Positions 9,584-17,880 of a stretch of 64,000 nt of DNA are shown here, piece after piece. The notes below the pieces were generated by a model, which did not search any database, was not told the origin of the DNA, and saw only the letters and a program-made list of their open reading frames with translations. This DNA is from RPQJ01 sp963777725 (GTDB lineage Bacteria; Pseudomonadota; Gammaproteobacteria; Steroidobacterales; Steroidobacteraceae), in the NCBI GenBank assembly GCA_963777725.1, contig CAVZRR010000026.1, positions 44,028 to 108,027 of the forward strand, given 5' to 3'. Each line of letters starts with the position of its first letter. Position 1 is the stretch's first letter. The position numbers and the translations under genes are program-made.

Positions 9584-10742
9584 GAACCGCCGCAGTGGGG
9601 GCGTCCTTGGGCGCCTCTTCCGTCTCGTCGCCGTCGCGACCGTCCCAGTTGGCGCCCTTGGGCAGCGTATTGGTGACCTGGCGCGCCGACGCGATGAACG
9701 ATTCGAACGTGATGCCGCGCCTCGACACCGGCACCGCGATGCCGCGCGCATCCGTCACGACCTGCTTCGTGACGTCCCAGTCGATCGCGCCGCCGTGCTG
9801 CTTGACGCGCTGGAAGATCTTGTCGGCGATCGCGTCGTTGTAGATCGCGTGCTCGGCATTCTTCGATTCGTCCAGAGTCTCCTCGTGCGGCGGGTAGGAC
9901 TGCACGTAGAAGCTGCCGTCCTGCCACCGGTGCACGAGCGGCTGGTTGACGACGTTGACCTTGGTCCCGACCGGGATCATGTCGAACACGGTGACGACGT
10001 CCTCGGGGTACATGCGGATGCAGCCGTGGCTGGCGCGCAGGCCGACGCCCGCGGGCTTGTTGGTGCCGTGGATCAGGTAACTTGGCCAGCCGAGGTTCAT
10101 CGCTCGATTGCCGAGCGGATTGTCGGGACCCGGCGGCACGCGGGCCGGCAGCGGGTCACCCTCGGCCGCGTGTTCCTTGCGCACCGAGGCCGGCGGCGTC
10201 CAGTAAGGATCCTTGCGCTTCGAGACGATCTTCGTCTTGCCGATCGGCGTGGCCCAGCCCACCTTGCCGATCCCGATCGGATAAGTGATGACGACTCGCT
10301 GGCCGTCCTTGTCCGGTTTCGGGAAGTAGAAGAACCGCAGCGCCGCGACGTTGATCACGACCCCCTCGGGCGGTGCGTCGGGCAGCACGAACTGCGTGGG
10401 CAGGACGATGCGCGTGCCCTCCCCCGGCAACCACGGGTCCACGCCCGGGTTCGCCCGGGCGACCTCGTCGAAGCCCAGGTTGAAGCGCCGCGCGATGTCG
10501 GGAATCGTGTCTTCGTAGCGGGCGTAGGTCACCTGCAGCTCGCCCACGACGCCGGTGGTCTCCGGATCGAACGGGAAGGTGTGCGTCGCCAGCGGCTCCT
10601 GGACCGGCGGCGGCGGCGGTGGCGGCGGCGGCTCAGGCTCGCGCGGCACGAACAGGCTGCACCCACCGAGTGCCAGCAGTACCGCAAGGGAACCTGCGCG
10701 GCGGACCACCGGTCCGGCGCCGTCGTATCGATGTCTGGTCAT
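9570..10742 (-). CDS. L,D-transpeptidase lipoprotein (YkuD/ErfK family)
   Basis: A 390-residue L,D-transpeptidase, which cross-links peptidoglycan peptides or attaches proteins to them. The YkuD catalytic motif is HGTNKP followed by SHGCIRMYPEDV, with Cys as nucleophile. The N-terminus MTRHRYDG leads into a hydrophobic stretch ending LALGGCS, a lipobox, so the protein is probably tethered to a membrane. A proline run (residues about 40-50) and a LysM-like segment (IARRFNLGFDEVARANPG) precede the catalytic domain, a common order in ErfK/YbiS-type enzymes. The start at 10742 is preferred over the longer frame because it places the lipobox correctly. It sits 34 bp downstream of a TPM gene and overlaps the aminopeptidase start. 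Confidence 0.92.
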   Translation of the reverse strand: MTRHRYDGAGPVVRRAGSLAVLLALGGCSLFVPREPEPPPPPPPPPVQEPLATHTFPFDPETTGVVGELQVTYARYEDTIPDIARRFNLGFDEVARANPGVDPWLPGEGTRIVLPTQFVLPDAPPEGVVINVAALRFFYFPKPDKDGQRVVITYPIGIGKVGWATPIGKTKIVSKRKDPYWTPPASVRKEHAAEGDPLPARVPPGPDNPLGNRAMNLGWPSYLIHGTNKPAGVGLRASHGCIRMYPEDVVTVFDMIPVGTKVNVVNQPLVHRWQDGSFYVQSYPPHEETLDESKNAEHAIYNDAIADKIFQRVKQHGGAIDWDVTKQVVTDARGIAVPVSRRGITFESFIASARQVTNTLPKGANWDGRDGDETEEAPKDAPTAAVRGGR

Positions 10743-10776
10743 TGGCACCTCCAGCGGATTCCCCGCCCGGATCGTG

Positions 10777-11280
10777 TCACAGCAGAGCCGGCCGGTTGGG
10801 CAGCTCGTTCTCGTCCCGTTGCCCGGGACGCTGTGGGAAATGTGTCGCGATGATTTGCCCGACCCGCCGCACCCCGGCGACGAGGCCCTCGGGATACCGG
10901 CCGGAGCGGAACTCGGCGTCGATATGCTCGCATACCGCAGCCCATTCGGCAGCCCCGACGCGGTCGTTGTACCCGCGGTCGGCCACGATCTCGACATCGT
11001 GGTCGGCGAGCAGCACGTAAATCAAGACCCCGTTGTTCGCCTCGGTGTCCCAGACCCCCAGGGCCGCAAAAACCTCGAGTGCTCGCTCGCGCGGCGTCTT
11101 GCCTCGCCACACCTCGCCGGGCTCGAGCGAACTCTCGATCGCGATGCGGATCTCGCCGGCGTGCCATCGCTCCGACTCGTCGACGGCGGCCTCGATCTGC
11201 AGCAGCCCGGACTGCGGAAACGCGCGCAGCAGCGCCCGGCGGGTTGCAAACAGGTGTCGGAACCAGCGCCCGGTATCCAT
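10777..11280 (-). CDS. TPM-domain protein, soluble short form
   Basis: A 167-residue protein with a TPM (Psb32/YgcG-type) domain and no signal peptide. The start MDTGRWFRHL lies 4 bp after the stop of the larger TPM gene. The domain is seen in ALEVFAALGVWDTEANNG, VLIYVLLADHDVEIVADRGY and the C-terminal region leading to GLVAGVRRVGQIIATHFP. The family is linked to photosystem repair in plants and to membrane or envelope maintenance in bacteria, with weak phosphatase activity reported for some members; a role here is not shown. The tandem arrangement with a long membrane TPM protein and LemA is a recurrent bacterial neighbourhood. Confidence 0.85.
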   Translation of the reverse strand: MDTGRWFRHLFATRRALLRAFPQSGLLQIEAAVDESERWHAGEIRIAIESSLEPGEVWRGKTPRERALEVFAALGVWDTEANNGVLIYVLLADHDVEIVADRGYNDRVGAAEWAAVCEHIDAEFRSGRYPEGLVAGVRRVGQIIATHFPQRPGQRDENELPNRPALL

Positions 11281-11284
11281 CGGC

Positions 11285-12211
11285 TCACCAGCGCCCCGAG
11301 GCGCCGCCGCCTCCAAAACCGCCACCACCGCCGCTCCAGCCGCCACCGAAACCGCCACCACCGCCGCCAAATCCGCCCGGGTGACCCCAGCCGCCGCCGT
11401 GACGCCGGCTGTACCAGCCGTTGCCGCCGGCTCCGCCGCCGCCACCACCGAGACCGCCGAGCAACACCAGGATGAACGCGAAGATGCCGACGCCGATGGC
11501 GAAGCCGAGGATGCCGACCAGGACCCAGGTCAGGAAACCGAGCAGGCCGCCCGTCGCGAGCGCGCCGCCGACACGTCCCAGCATGCGCCGCAGCGCCGCG
11601 CCGCCAGCCATCGCGAACACGAACAGGAAGGGCAGCACCTGGAACAGGCCCGGCACGCCCTGCGCCGGCGAGCGCGCTTGCGGCTCGGGCAGGGGCTCGC
11701 CCTCGATGACCCGCAGCATGCGGTCGACGCCGGTGGCGATTCCTCCGGCGAAATCGCCGCGACGGAACTGCGGGACGATGTCTTCCTCGATGATCCGGTT
11801 CGCGGTTGCGTCGGGCAATGCGCCCTCGAGGCCGTAACCCACCTCGATCCGCACCCGCCGATCCTCCAGTGCGACCAGCAGGATCGCACCGTCATCGACG
11901 CCGCCGCGGCCGATCTTCCAGGCCTCGGCGACGCGGATCGCGTACTGCTCGATTTCCTCGGGCTGCGTCGTCGGGACGATCAGCACGGCGACCTGGCTGC
12001 CTTGCGCGCTCTCGAACGCCCTCAGCTTCGCGTCGAGCGCCGCGGACTGGTCCGGCGTCAGCGCTCCGGCAAGATCGGTGACCGGGGAGGACAGCTGCGG
12101 AACGGCCACCAGCGCCTGCGTGAACGCAGGGCCGCACACGAGCGCACCGACGGCGCACGACAGCGCCGCGAGCAATCGCAACCCGGGTCGACCCGACGCG
12201 ATCAATGGCAT
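11285..12211 (-). CDS. TPM-domain membrane protein with Gly-rich tail (YgcG-like)
   Basis: A 308-residue exported protein. Residues 1-32 are a signal peptide; the TPM domain follows (VPQLSSPVTDLAGALTPDQ, then VAVLIVPTTQPEEIEQYA, VGYGLEGALPDA and GIATGVDRML). Then come two transmembrane helices (about residues 180-255) and a very Gly/Trp-rich C-terminal tail ending GGASGRW. This is the layout of YgcG-type proteins, whose domain faces the periplasm while the glycine tail faces the cytosol or lies at the membrane. It is 34 bp downstream of the lemA gene and 4 bp upstream of the short TPM gene, so the three are almost certainly co-transcribed. Confidence 0.88.
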   Translation of the reverse strand: MPLIASGRPGLRLLAALSCAVGALVCGPAFTQALVAVPQLSSPVTDLAGALTPDQSAALDAKLRAFESAQGSQVAVLIVPTTQPEEIEQYAIRVAEAWKIGRGGVDDGAILLVALEDRRVRIEVGYGLEGALPDATANRIIEEDIVPQFRRGDFAGGIATGVDRMLRVIEGEPLPEPQARSPAQGVPGLFQVLPFLFVFAMAGGAALRRMLGRVGGALATGGLLGFLTWVLVGILGFAIGVGIFAFILVLLGGLGGGGGGAGGNGWYSRRHGGGWGHPGGFGGGGGGFGGGWSGGGGGFGGGGASGRW

Positions 12212-12245
12212 GTCCGGGCCGCCGCCGCGACGGCGCGAGCGCCCC

Positions 12246-12891
12246 TCACCCGCCGGCGGGCGCGGGCGCCGGCTCGGCCGCTGCCGGCGGTTGCCCTGCG
12301 GGTGCCGGGGTGCTGGAGAAGTCGACCGTCGGCGGCGTCGCGATGGCGGCCTCGTTCTCGACGGTGAAATTCGGCTTCACGTCGTAGCCGAACACCATCG
12401 CCGTCAGGTTCGTCGGGAACCTGCGCACCGTGACGTTGAAGTCCTGCACCGCCTGGATGTAGCGGTTGCGCGCCACGGTGATGCGATTCTCGGTGCCCTC
12501 GAGCTGCGCCTGCAGGTCGCGGAAATTCTGGTCGGACTTGAGTTCAGGGTAGCGCTCGACGACGACCATCAGCCGCGACAGCGCACTCGACAGCTCGCCC
12601 TGCGCCGCCTGGAACTGCTTGAGCGACTCGGGGTTGTTGGCGTCGACAGTTGACCTGCGTGGCCCTGGCGCGAGCCTCGGTCACGCCGACGAGCACCGCC
12701 TGCTCCTGCGCGGCGAAGCCCTTGACGGTGGCGACCAGGTTCGGGATCAGGTCCGCGCGACGCTGGTACTGGTTGACGACTTCGGACCAGGCCGACTTCA
12801 CCGCCTCGTCCTGCACCTGCAGCGTGTTGTAGCCGCAGGCCGACAGAAACAGGCTCGCGACCGCGATCGCAGCCACCTTCAACATGTGCAT
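12246..12891 (-). CDS. lemA: LemA family protein with a single-base frameshift
   Basis: LemA is an N-terminally anchored coiled-coil membrane protein of uncertain function. The first part (MHMLKVAAIAVASLFLSACG, then YNTLQVQDEAVKSAWSEVVN and RRADLIPNLVATVKGFA) runs to ATQVN; the rest (LMVVVERYPELKSDQNF, NRYIQAVQDFNVTVRRFP) is in another frame. An extra base near 12648 explains this: the span is 646 nt, one more than 215 codons. Removing it restores ATQVNVDANNPESLKQF, which fits the family. The leader ends LSACG, so it may be lipid-modified. The start at 12891 has an AAGGAG site seven to eight bases upstream. Corrected length is 214 residues, with a Pro/Ala-rich tail. Confidence 0.85.
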
Positions 12892-12952
12892 TTCAATGTC
12901 TCCTTCCGGCGCTTTCCATGGGCTCGCCCGAGCGACCCGGAGTATAGAGGAA

Positions 12953-13693
12953 TCAGGCCCGGCCGATACGCAGGTGGATCGGCCAGCGCAGGCGGCGCGC
13001 CTTGCCGTCCGGCCACTCGGCGGCCAGCCGTGGCGCGAGTGCCGGCAGCGGATCCTCGCCGCGCTGGTCCTTGTAGCGTTGCACGGCCGACCACGTGGCG
13101 AGGTAGCCCATGACCTGCTGCAGCTCCCAGTCGGTCTCGAGCGCGAACGGCGGCGCGGATTCCTCACGCCACGGGAACGGCAGCGTGCGATAGGCCTCGT
13201 CCACGAAGCGTCGCTCGGACGGCCAGTACGGGCCGACCACCGCCGAGTAGAACTGGTCGATGACCGCATCCACTCGCGGATCGACGCGGAACTTCTCGTA
13301 GGTCCAGAGCGCAACCACGCCGTCCGGCACCAGCACGCGGCGGCACTCGGCATGGAAGCGATCGAAGTCGAACCAGTGAGCCGCCTGCGCGGCCGCGACC
13401 AGTGACACGCTGCGATCGCGCAACGGCAGCTGCTCCGACAGGCCCGCTGCATAATGGACGCGCGCATGGGCCTGCGCGCGCTCGAGCTGGCTCCAGCTGC
13501 CATCGACCGCCAGCACGGTTTCGAAGTGCTCCGCCAGCGCAACGGCCGCCTGGCCATTGCCGGTCGCGCAATCGATCGCGACTCGCCGGTCCGGTGCAAG
13601 CGATGCGACGTAGCGGATCAGCGCGGCCGGGTACTCCGGGCGATAGCGGCGATAGGCGGCGGACTGGCTCGAGAAGTGATCCTTGAACGCCAT
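12953..13693 (-). CDS. SAM-dependent class I methyltransferase
   Basis: A 246-residue cytoplasmic methyltransferase. The SAM-binding motif I is AIDCATGNGQAAVALA, the acidic end of strand 2 is VLAVDGS, and motif IV/post I includes SLVAAAQAAHWFDFDRFHAE, the pattern of the Methyltransf_11/trans-aconitate-like group. The N-terminal FSSQSAAYRRYRPEYP is typical of that group. The substrate is unknown. It lies 61 bp upstream of the lemA gene on the same strand and may share its transcript, but the gap could hold a separate promoter. Confidence 0.88.
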   Translation of the reverse strand: MAFKDHFSSQSAAYRRYRPEYPAALIRYVASLAPDRRVAIDCATGNGQAAVALAEHFETVLAVDGSWSQLERAQAHARVHYAAGLSEQLPLRDRSVSLVAAAQAAHWFDFDRFHAECRRVLVPDGVVALWTYEKFRVDPRVDAVIDQFYSAVVGPYWPSERRFVDEAYRTLPFPWREESAPPFALETDWELQQVMGYLATWSAVQRYKDQRGEDPLPALAPRLAAEWPDGKARRLRWPIHLRIGRA

Positions 13694-13777
13694 GCGTCGT
13701 CCCCCTGCGGCCGCATGTTGCGCGACGCGCTTGCGCGAGGCAACGAGCCCGCAGGCGCTGCACTACAATGCGCGCCC

Positions 13778-14215
13778 ATGGACGGAATCGAAGTCGTCGA
13801 CATCGCGCACGCCATCGACCTCGCGGTGGCGCCCGTCTTCCTGCTCTCGGGCATCGGGGTGCTGCTCGGCGTGCTGACGAACCGGCTCGCCCGCATCGTC
13901 GACCGGGCGCGCAAGGTCGAGGAAAGCCTGCGTCAGGCGACCGTTGCAGCCCCCGACGACGGACGCGAACAGCTGCGCGTCGCCGCCCGCCGGGCGAAGT
14001 TCATCAACGTCTCGATCACGTTGGGCACGATCGCGGCGCTGCTGGTCGCGCTGGTCGTCGCCGTGCTGTTTGCCAGCACGTTCGTGCCGCTCAACCTGGC
14101 GGGTCCGGTCGCGGTGCTGTTCGTGCTGGCCATGGCGGCGCTGGTCGGCGCGCTGCTCAGCTTCCTGCTCGAGGTGCGCATCGCGATCGCGGCGCTGCGC
14201 ATCGGCAGCCCGTGA
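13778..14215 (+). CDS. DUF2721 membrane protein
   Basis: A 145-residue inner-membrane protein of the DUF2721 family. It begins MDGIEVVDIAHAIDLAVAPV, followed by one hydrophobic segment with the LLGVLTNRLARIVDRAR motif that marks the family; an RRAKFINVSITLG segment then leads into two further helices. No function is known for the family. The ATG at 13778 is chosen because the upstream part of the open frame is the antisense of the methyltransferase gene. It is divergent from the methyltransferase (84 bp) and is followed by a hairpin at 14229-14253. Confidence 0.85.
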   Translation: MDGIEVVDIAHAIDLAVAPVFLLSGIGVLLGVLTNRLARIVDRARKVEESLRQATVAAPDDGREQLRVAARRAKFINVSITLGTIAALLVALVVAVLFASTFVPLNLAGPVAVLFVLAMAALVGALLSFLLEVRIAIAALRIGSP

Positions 14216-14219
14216 GCGC

Positions 14220-14253
14220 AAAGAAAAAGACCCCGGGTTTGTGGCCCGGGGTC
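14220..14253 (-). terminator. Rho-independent terminator
   Basis: A perfect 9-bp stem (GACCCCGGG / CCCGGGGTC, 14229-14237 with 14245-14253) and 7-base loop. Reading leftwards the stem is followed by TTTTTCTTT, so it is a strong intrinsic terminator for the small leftward gene at 14313-14513. Rightwards there is no T-tract, so for the DUF2721 gene it would be only a hairpin barrier. Confidence 0.85.
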
Positions 14254-14312
14254 GAGTAGCGGACTCTGGTCGAAGGGAAGGGAAGAGTCCGCCAGGGGAT
14301 CGGTTCGTGAGG

Positions 14313-14513
14313 TCAGTGCAGTCGCGACCACTGCAGCACTTTCACCTCGCGCGGCGGACGGCCCATGTTGCGGGCGATGATGTGCGCGGCCTCCCGCAAC
14401 TCGCGCCCGCTCCGGCTCGGCTGGGCGTCGAGCTCGACGACGCCGCGATATTCCTGCAGGCCACGAGGCTCGGGCTGGTCGACGAGAAAATGCGCGTAGT
14501 ACTTGATGGCCAT
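14313..14513 (-). CDS. Small hypothetical protein, 66 aa
   Basis: A 66-residue protein beginning MAIKYYAHFLVDQPEPRG and ending REVKVLQWSRLH. The mix of hydrophobic and charged residues and the even codon use look like a real soluble protein, and it is followed at the right distance by an intrinsic terminator on the same strand, which supports transcription. No Shine-Dalgarno is obvious. I do not recognise a family. It is divergent from greB across 85 bp. Confidence 0.6.
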   Translation of the reverse strand: MAIKYYAHFLVDQPEPRGLQEYRGVVELDAQPSRSGRELREAAHIIARNMGRPPREVKVLQWSRLH

Positions 14514-14598
14514 GGACCGCGAAACTACTGATGACGGCACCTCGCTTCCGTGACGGCACGCACACTCCTTCCGGCCGACCCGGGGAGATTCCGGAACC

Positions 14599-15114
14599 AT
14601 GACGCGTTACCGCCGGCCGGAGCCTGCGGGCTCCAAGTACGCCACCGCCGAGGGTGCGCGCCGGCTGCGCGAGGAACTCGACTACCTGTGGCGCGTGCAT
14701 CGTCCACAGGTCACGCGGGCCGTTGCGGAGGCGGCGGCCCAGGGCGATCGCTCCGAGAACGCCGAGTACATCTACGGCAAGAAGCAGCTGCGCGAGATCG
14801 ACCGCCGCGTGCGCTACCTGCGCAAGCGACTGGACGGACTGGTGGTCGTGAACCGGCCACCGGACGACCGCAGTCGCGTCTTTTTCGGCGCGTGGGTCCG
14901 TGTCGAGGACGAGGAAGGGCACGAGACCGAGTTCCGCATCGTCGGGCCGGACGAGATCGATCCGGCGCGCCAGCACGTCAGCATGGATTCCCCGCTGGCC
15001 CGCGCATTGATGGGCCGGCGCCGGGACGACGAGGTGACCGCGGAGGTGCCGGGAGGCCGGCGGACGTTCGTGGTGACGGAAGTCAGGTACGAGGAGGGAG
15101 GGGATGGGGGATAG
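14599..15114 (+). CDS. greB: Transcription elongation factor GreB
   Basis: A 171-residue Gre factor that enters the RNA polymerase secondary channel and stimulates cleavage of backtracked transcripts. The N-terminal coiled coil (AEGARRLREELDYLWRVHRP) carries the tip acidic pair in GDRSENAEYIYGKKQLREID, and the C-terminal FKBP-like domain shows EFRIVGPDEID and ARALMGRRRDDEV. The KKQLREIDRRVRYLRKRL signature and basic patch favour GreB over GreA. The final codons and stop fall inside a GGGGATA repeat, so the C-terminus YEEGGDGG is encoded by repeat DNA and may vary between strains. Confidence 0.93.
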   Translation: MTRYRRPEPAGSKYATAEGARRLREELDYLWRVHRPQVTRAVAEAAAQGDRSENAEYIYGKKQLREIDRRVRYLRKRLDGLVVVNRPPDDRSRVFFGAWVRVEDEEGHETEFRIVGPDEIDPARQHVSMDSPLARALMGRRRDDEVTAEVPGGRRTFVVTEVRYEEGGDGG

Positions 15115-15216
15115 GGGATGGGGGATAGTCGGAAGTGGCGACTGAACGCGCGGCGGCACCTTCTTACTATCCCCTATCCCCTATCCCCTATCCCCTATCC
15201 TCCATCCCCTTCCCCC
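15100..15216. repeat. Inverted GGGGATA / TATCCCC repeat between convergent genes
   Basis: Left arm 15100-15128 has alternating GGGGAT and GGGGGATAG units; right arm 15167-15216 has at least four CCCCTAT units. The arms are complementary, with about 38 bases between them, and can form a long hairpin. Left top strand and right bottom strand have several runs of four or five G and could form quadruplexes. Both greB (stop 15112-15114) and the GFA gene (stop 15195-15197) end within it. Similar TATCCCC intergenic repeats are known from xanthomonad genomes. Confidence 0.8.
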
Positions 15217-15617
15217 GGCTCCACCTTCGGCAACGTGCCGCCATCCCAATGGATCCAGCCGGCACGACTGTTCCAGTACGCATGGGCCGCCGGCTCGAGT
15301 CCGGCCGCGGAATCGAGGCTCGCGAGCGTGACGTGGATTTCGCCGGGCCAGCGGCTGGACTGGAAGAAGAGCGGCGAGCCACAGCGGCTGCAGAAGCTGC
15401 GCATCGCCGCAGCCGAAGACGGGTAGCGCGCGAGAGCTTCGGCACCGGACTGCAGCACGAAACCCGTCTCGCTCGCCCCGACCCAGGTGACGAAGCCGGC
15501 GCCTTGGGCGCGCCGGCACATCGAACAGTGGCAATGAGCGACCCAGAGCGGTGGCAGGCCGATGCTGAAGCGCACCGCGCCGCAGAGGCAACCGCCCTCG
15601 ACGCGCCCGTCGGTCAC
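15195..15617 (-). CDS. GFA (glutathione-dependent formaldehyde-activating) family protein
   Basis: A 140-residue protein of the GFA/CENP-V family. Zinc-binding cysteines are in GGCLCGAVRFS, HCHCSMCRRAQG and FCSRCGSPLF, the family pattern. Members include glutathione-dependent formaldehyde-activating enzyme, but most are uncharacterised and formaldehyde activity should not be assumed. The start is GTG 15617, whose bases overlap the stop of homospermidine synthase, so translation is likely coupled. The C-terminus (VEPGEGDGG) runs into the TATCCCC repeat, which supplies the stop codon. Confidence 0.85.
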   Translation of the reverse strand: MTDGRVEGGCLCGAVRFSIGLPPLWVAHCHCSMCRRAQGAGFVTWVGASETGFVLQSGAEALARYPSSAAAMRSFCSRCGSPLFFQSSRWPGEIHVTLASLDSAAGLEPAAHAYWNSRAGWIHWDGGTLPKVEPGEGDGG

Positions 15618-17032
15618 ACGACGCGCACGTTCTTGAACTGCCAGGGATCCGTCTCGTCGAGGTCTTCCTGGAACATCCGGCTGCGCTCGACCAGCGGGTG
15701 CCACTCGGTGTACTCGCCGACCACGAGGCCGAGGTACGGGCGGCAGATCTCGAGGATGCGCTTGTAGTCCAGCTCGTCGGGCTCGACGATGCCGCTGTTC
15801 GGGTTCTCCATCGCCCAGATCAGGCCCGCCAGCGCCGACACGGTGACCTGCAGCGACGTGGCGCTGTTGTGCGGCGCAAGCTGGCGCGCTTCCTGCACCG
15901 AAAGCTGCGAGCCGTACCAGTACGCGTTCTTCTTGTGGCCGGCGAGCAGCACGCCGAGCTCGTCGACGCCCTTGACGATCTCGTCGACGATGAGCCGCTT
16001 GCGCTCCTGCATGATCCAGTTGCGTCCCGCCAGCTCGTGCACGGACAGCACGGCCGAATCGCACGGGTGGTACGCGTAGTGCACGGTCGGCCGGTAGACG
16101 AGCTGCTCGCCCTTCTTGATCGTCAGGTAGTCGGAGATCGAGATCGATTCGCCGTGAGTGATCAGGAAACCGTGGAAATGCCCGGCCAGCGGCGTCCACG
16201 TGCGCACGCGCGTGCCGGCGCCGGGCTGGTTGAGGTAGATCGCGCTGCCGCGCCCGAAGTCGTGCTTCTTGCCGTCGCGCGGCCAGTTCTTCTCGTGCGA
16301 GCCCCAGCCGAGCTCGGCCGGCTGGCAGCCTTCGCCGACGAAACCGTCCACCGACCAGGTGTTGACGAACTCGCCCGGTTCTTTGGGGTTGGTCGGGACC
16401 TGCGAGTCGCGCTCGGCAATGTGGATGGTCTTCACGCCGAGCTTGTGCGCGAGGCGCGCCCACTCGTCGCGCGTGTTCGGGTCGCCGTGCTCGACGCCGG
16501 TGTCCGCGGCGATGTTGAGCAGCGCCTGCTTGACGAAGTGCGACACCAGGCCGGGATTCGCGCCGTGCGTGATCACCGCCGTCGGCGCACGCGTCTTCGT
16601 CTCGCGCAGCGCCAGCGCGGACTCGCGCAGCGCGTAATTGGTGCGGCGCGCGGGTGGCACCGTGGGATCGGTGTAGCCGCCCGGCCACGGCTCGATGCAG
16701 GTGTCGAGGTAGAGCGCGCCTTTCTCCCAGCACAGCTGGATCAGCGCGATGCTCGACACGTCGACCGAGAGGTTCAGCAGGAAATCGCCACGACCCACGA
16801 TCGGATCGAGCACGTTCTTGTGGTTCTCGCGGGTGAGCGGGTGCTTGATGAAACGCACACCGTACTCGGCGGCGATCTTCTCGCCCGCCTCCTCCGCCGT
16901 GACGATCGTGATCTGGTCGGGCTGGATGCCGACGTGCCGCAGGATCAGCGGCAGCACGCCCTGGCCGATGCTGCCGAAGCCGACGAAGATCAGGCGCCCG
17001 GGAAAGGGGACGTGGACCGGGTAATTGCTCAT
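15614..17032 (-). CDS. Homospermidine synthase
   Basis: A 472-residue NAD-dependent homospermidine synthase. This enzyme joins two putrescines (or putrescine and spermidine) to make homospermidine. The N-terminal Rossmann motif is FVGFGSIGQGVLPL; family features follow in LYLDTCIEPWPGGY, ITHGANPGLVSHFVKQAL and TWTPLAGHFHGFLITHGES. Length and order match the saccharopine-dehydrogenase-like bacterial enzyme. MSNYPVHVPFPG (17032) is the chosen start; an ATG at 17050 adds six residues. No strong ribosome site marks either. It overlaps the GFA gene and lies in the same region as speA (opposite strand), whose agmatine product can feed the putrescine pool. Confidence 0.92.
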   Translation of the reverse strand: MSNYPVHVPFPGRLIFVGFGSIGQGVLPLILRHVGIQPDQITIVTAEEAGEKIAAEYGVRFIKHPLTRENHKNVLDPIVGRGDFLLNLSVDVSSIALIQLCWEKGALYLDTCIEPWPGGYTDPTVPPARRTNYALRESALALRETKTRAPTAVITHGANPGLVSHFVKQALLNIAADTGVEHGDPNTRDEWARLAHKLGVKTIHIAERDSQVPTNPKEPGEFVNTWSVDGFVGEGCQPAELGWGSHEKNWPRDGKKHDFGRGSAIYLNQPGAGTRVRTWTPLAGHFHGFLITHGESISISDYLTIKKGEQLVYRPTVHYAYHPCDSAVLSVHELAGRNWIMQERKRLIVDEIVKGVDELGVLLAGHKKNAYWYGSQLSVQEARQLAPHNSATSLQVTVSALAGLIWAMENPNSGIVEPDELDYKRILEICRPYLGLVVGEYTEWHPLVERSRMFQEDLDETDPWQFKNVRVV

Positions 17033-17100
17033 GATCGCTAGTTTACCCATATTCGTCGTCAGGTCACCCCTTGCGGACGTTGCGCGGCAGCGCGCCGCCG

Positions 17101-17778
17101 TCAGCCGCGCAGCGCCCCTTCGCGCCAGTGCGGCGGCACGGTACGGTCGTAGCCGGGCAGCGCCTCGACGCGGCGAATCCAGCGCGCGATCGCGGGGTAC
17201 GTCGTCTCCATGGGCAGGAAACGCGAGCGCAGTTCGCCGGCCTCGCGCTTCTCCATCGCGCGCAGCAGCAGCATGATGCCGGGGAAGACGACCATGTCCG
17301 CGGCGGACACCTGCTCGCCGACCAGCCAGTCGGACGCGCTGAGGCGCCCCTCGATCGTGCGGGCCTCGCCGGCGACGATGTGCATCGCGCGAGTCACCTC
17401 CTCGGCGCGCTCGTCCATGTTCTCGAAGAACACGGCATAGACGATCTGCATCAGGTGGCTTTCGGCGTAGGCCTGGTACTCGCAGATCACCCGCATGATC
17501 GTGCCCGCTTCCTCGGGCGTGCGACCGAAGATCGGCGGCTCGGGATACCTGCGGTCGAGATAGAGCAGGCAGGCGAGCGACTCGAAGACGATGAACTCGC
17601 CGTCCTTCAGCACCGGCACGCGGCCGCGCGGGTTCATGCGCAACATCTGCGGCGATTTGTGCTCCTGCATCGAGAACTGCAGCAGGTGCGACTCGTAGGC
17701 CAGCCGCTTGTATTCGAGCGCCAGTTGCACCCGCCACGAATAGGGGCTTCCGCTGCCCCAGTAGAGTTCGAGCGACAT
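17101..17778 (-). CDS. Glutathione S-transferase family protein
   Basis: A 225-residue GST with an N-terminal thioredoxin-like domain (LYWGSGSPYSWRVQLALEYK; glutathione-site residues NPRGRVPVLKDGEF and FESLACLLYLDRRYP) and an all-helical C-terminal domain (DWLVGEQVSAADMVVFPGI). The SPYSWR active-site region has Ser/Tyr candidates and no Cys, so a transferase rather than a beta/omega-class thiol enzyme is likely. Substrate unknown. It is on the same strand as homospermidine synthase, 68 bp upstream, so the two may be co-transcribed. Confidence 0.9.
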   Translation of the reverse strand: MSLELYWGSGSPYSWRVQLALEYKRLAYESHLLQFSMQEHKSPQMLRMNPRGRVPVLKDGEFIVFESLACLLYLDRRYPEPPIFGRTPEEAGTIMRVICEYQAYAESHLMQIVYAVFFENMDERAEEVTRAMHIVAGEARTIEGRLSASDWLVGEQVSAADMVVFPGIMLLLRAMEKREAGELRSRFLPMETTYPAIARWIRRVEALPGYDRTVPPHWREGALRG

Positions 17779-17880
17779 GCAGTATCCTCTTGCCAGCTAC
17801 GAATTGCGCACAGGCGCGGCCGCGCGATTGTACTGATGCGACCCGCGCCGCGGTACCTTCGCGGCCAGGAGTGTCGAACC

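Noticed and set aside
15100..15216. Possible CRISPR-like repeat array
   Set aside because: Units are 7-8 bases with no spacers; it is a simple tandem and inverted repeat.
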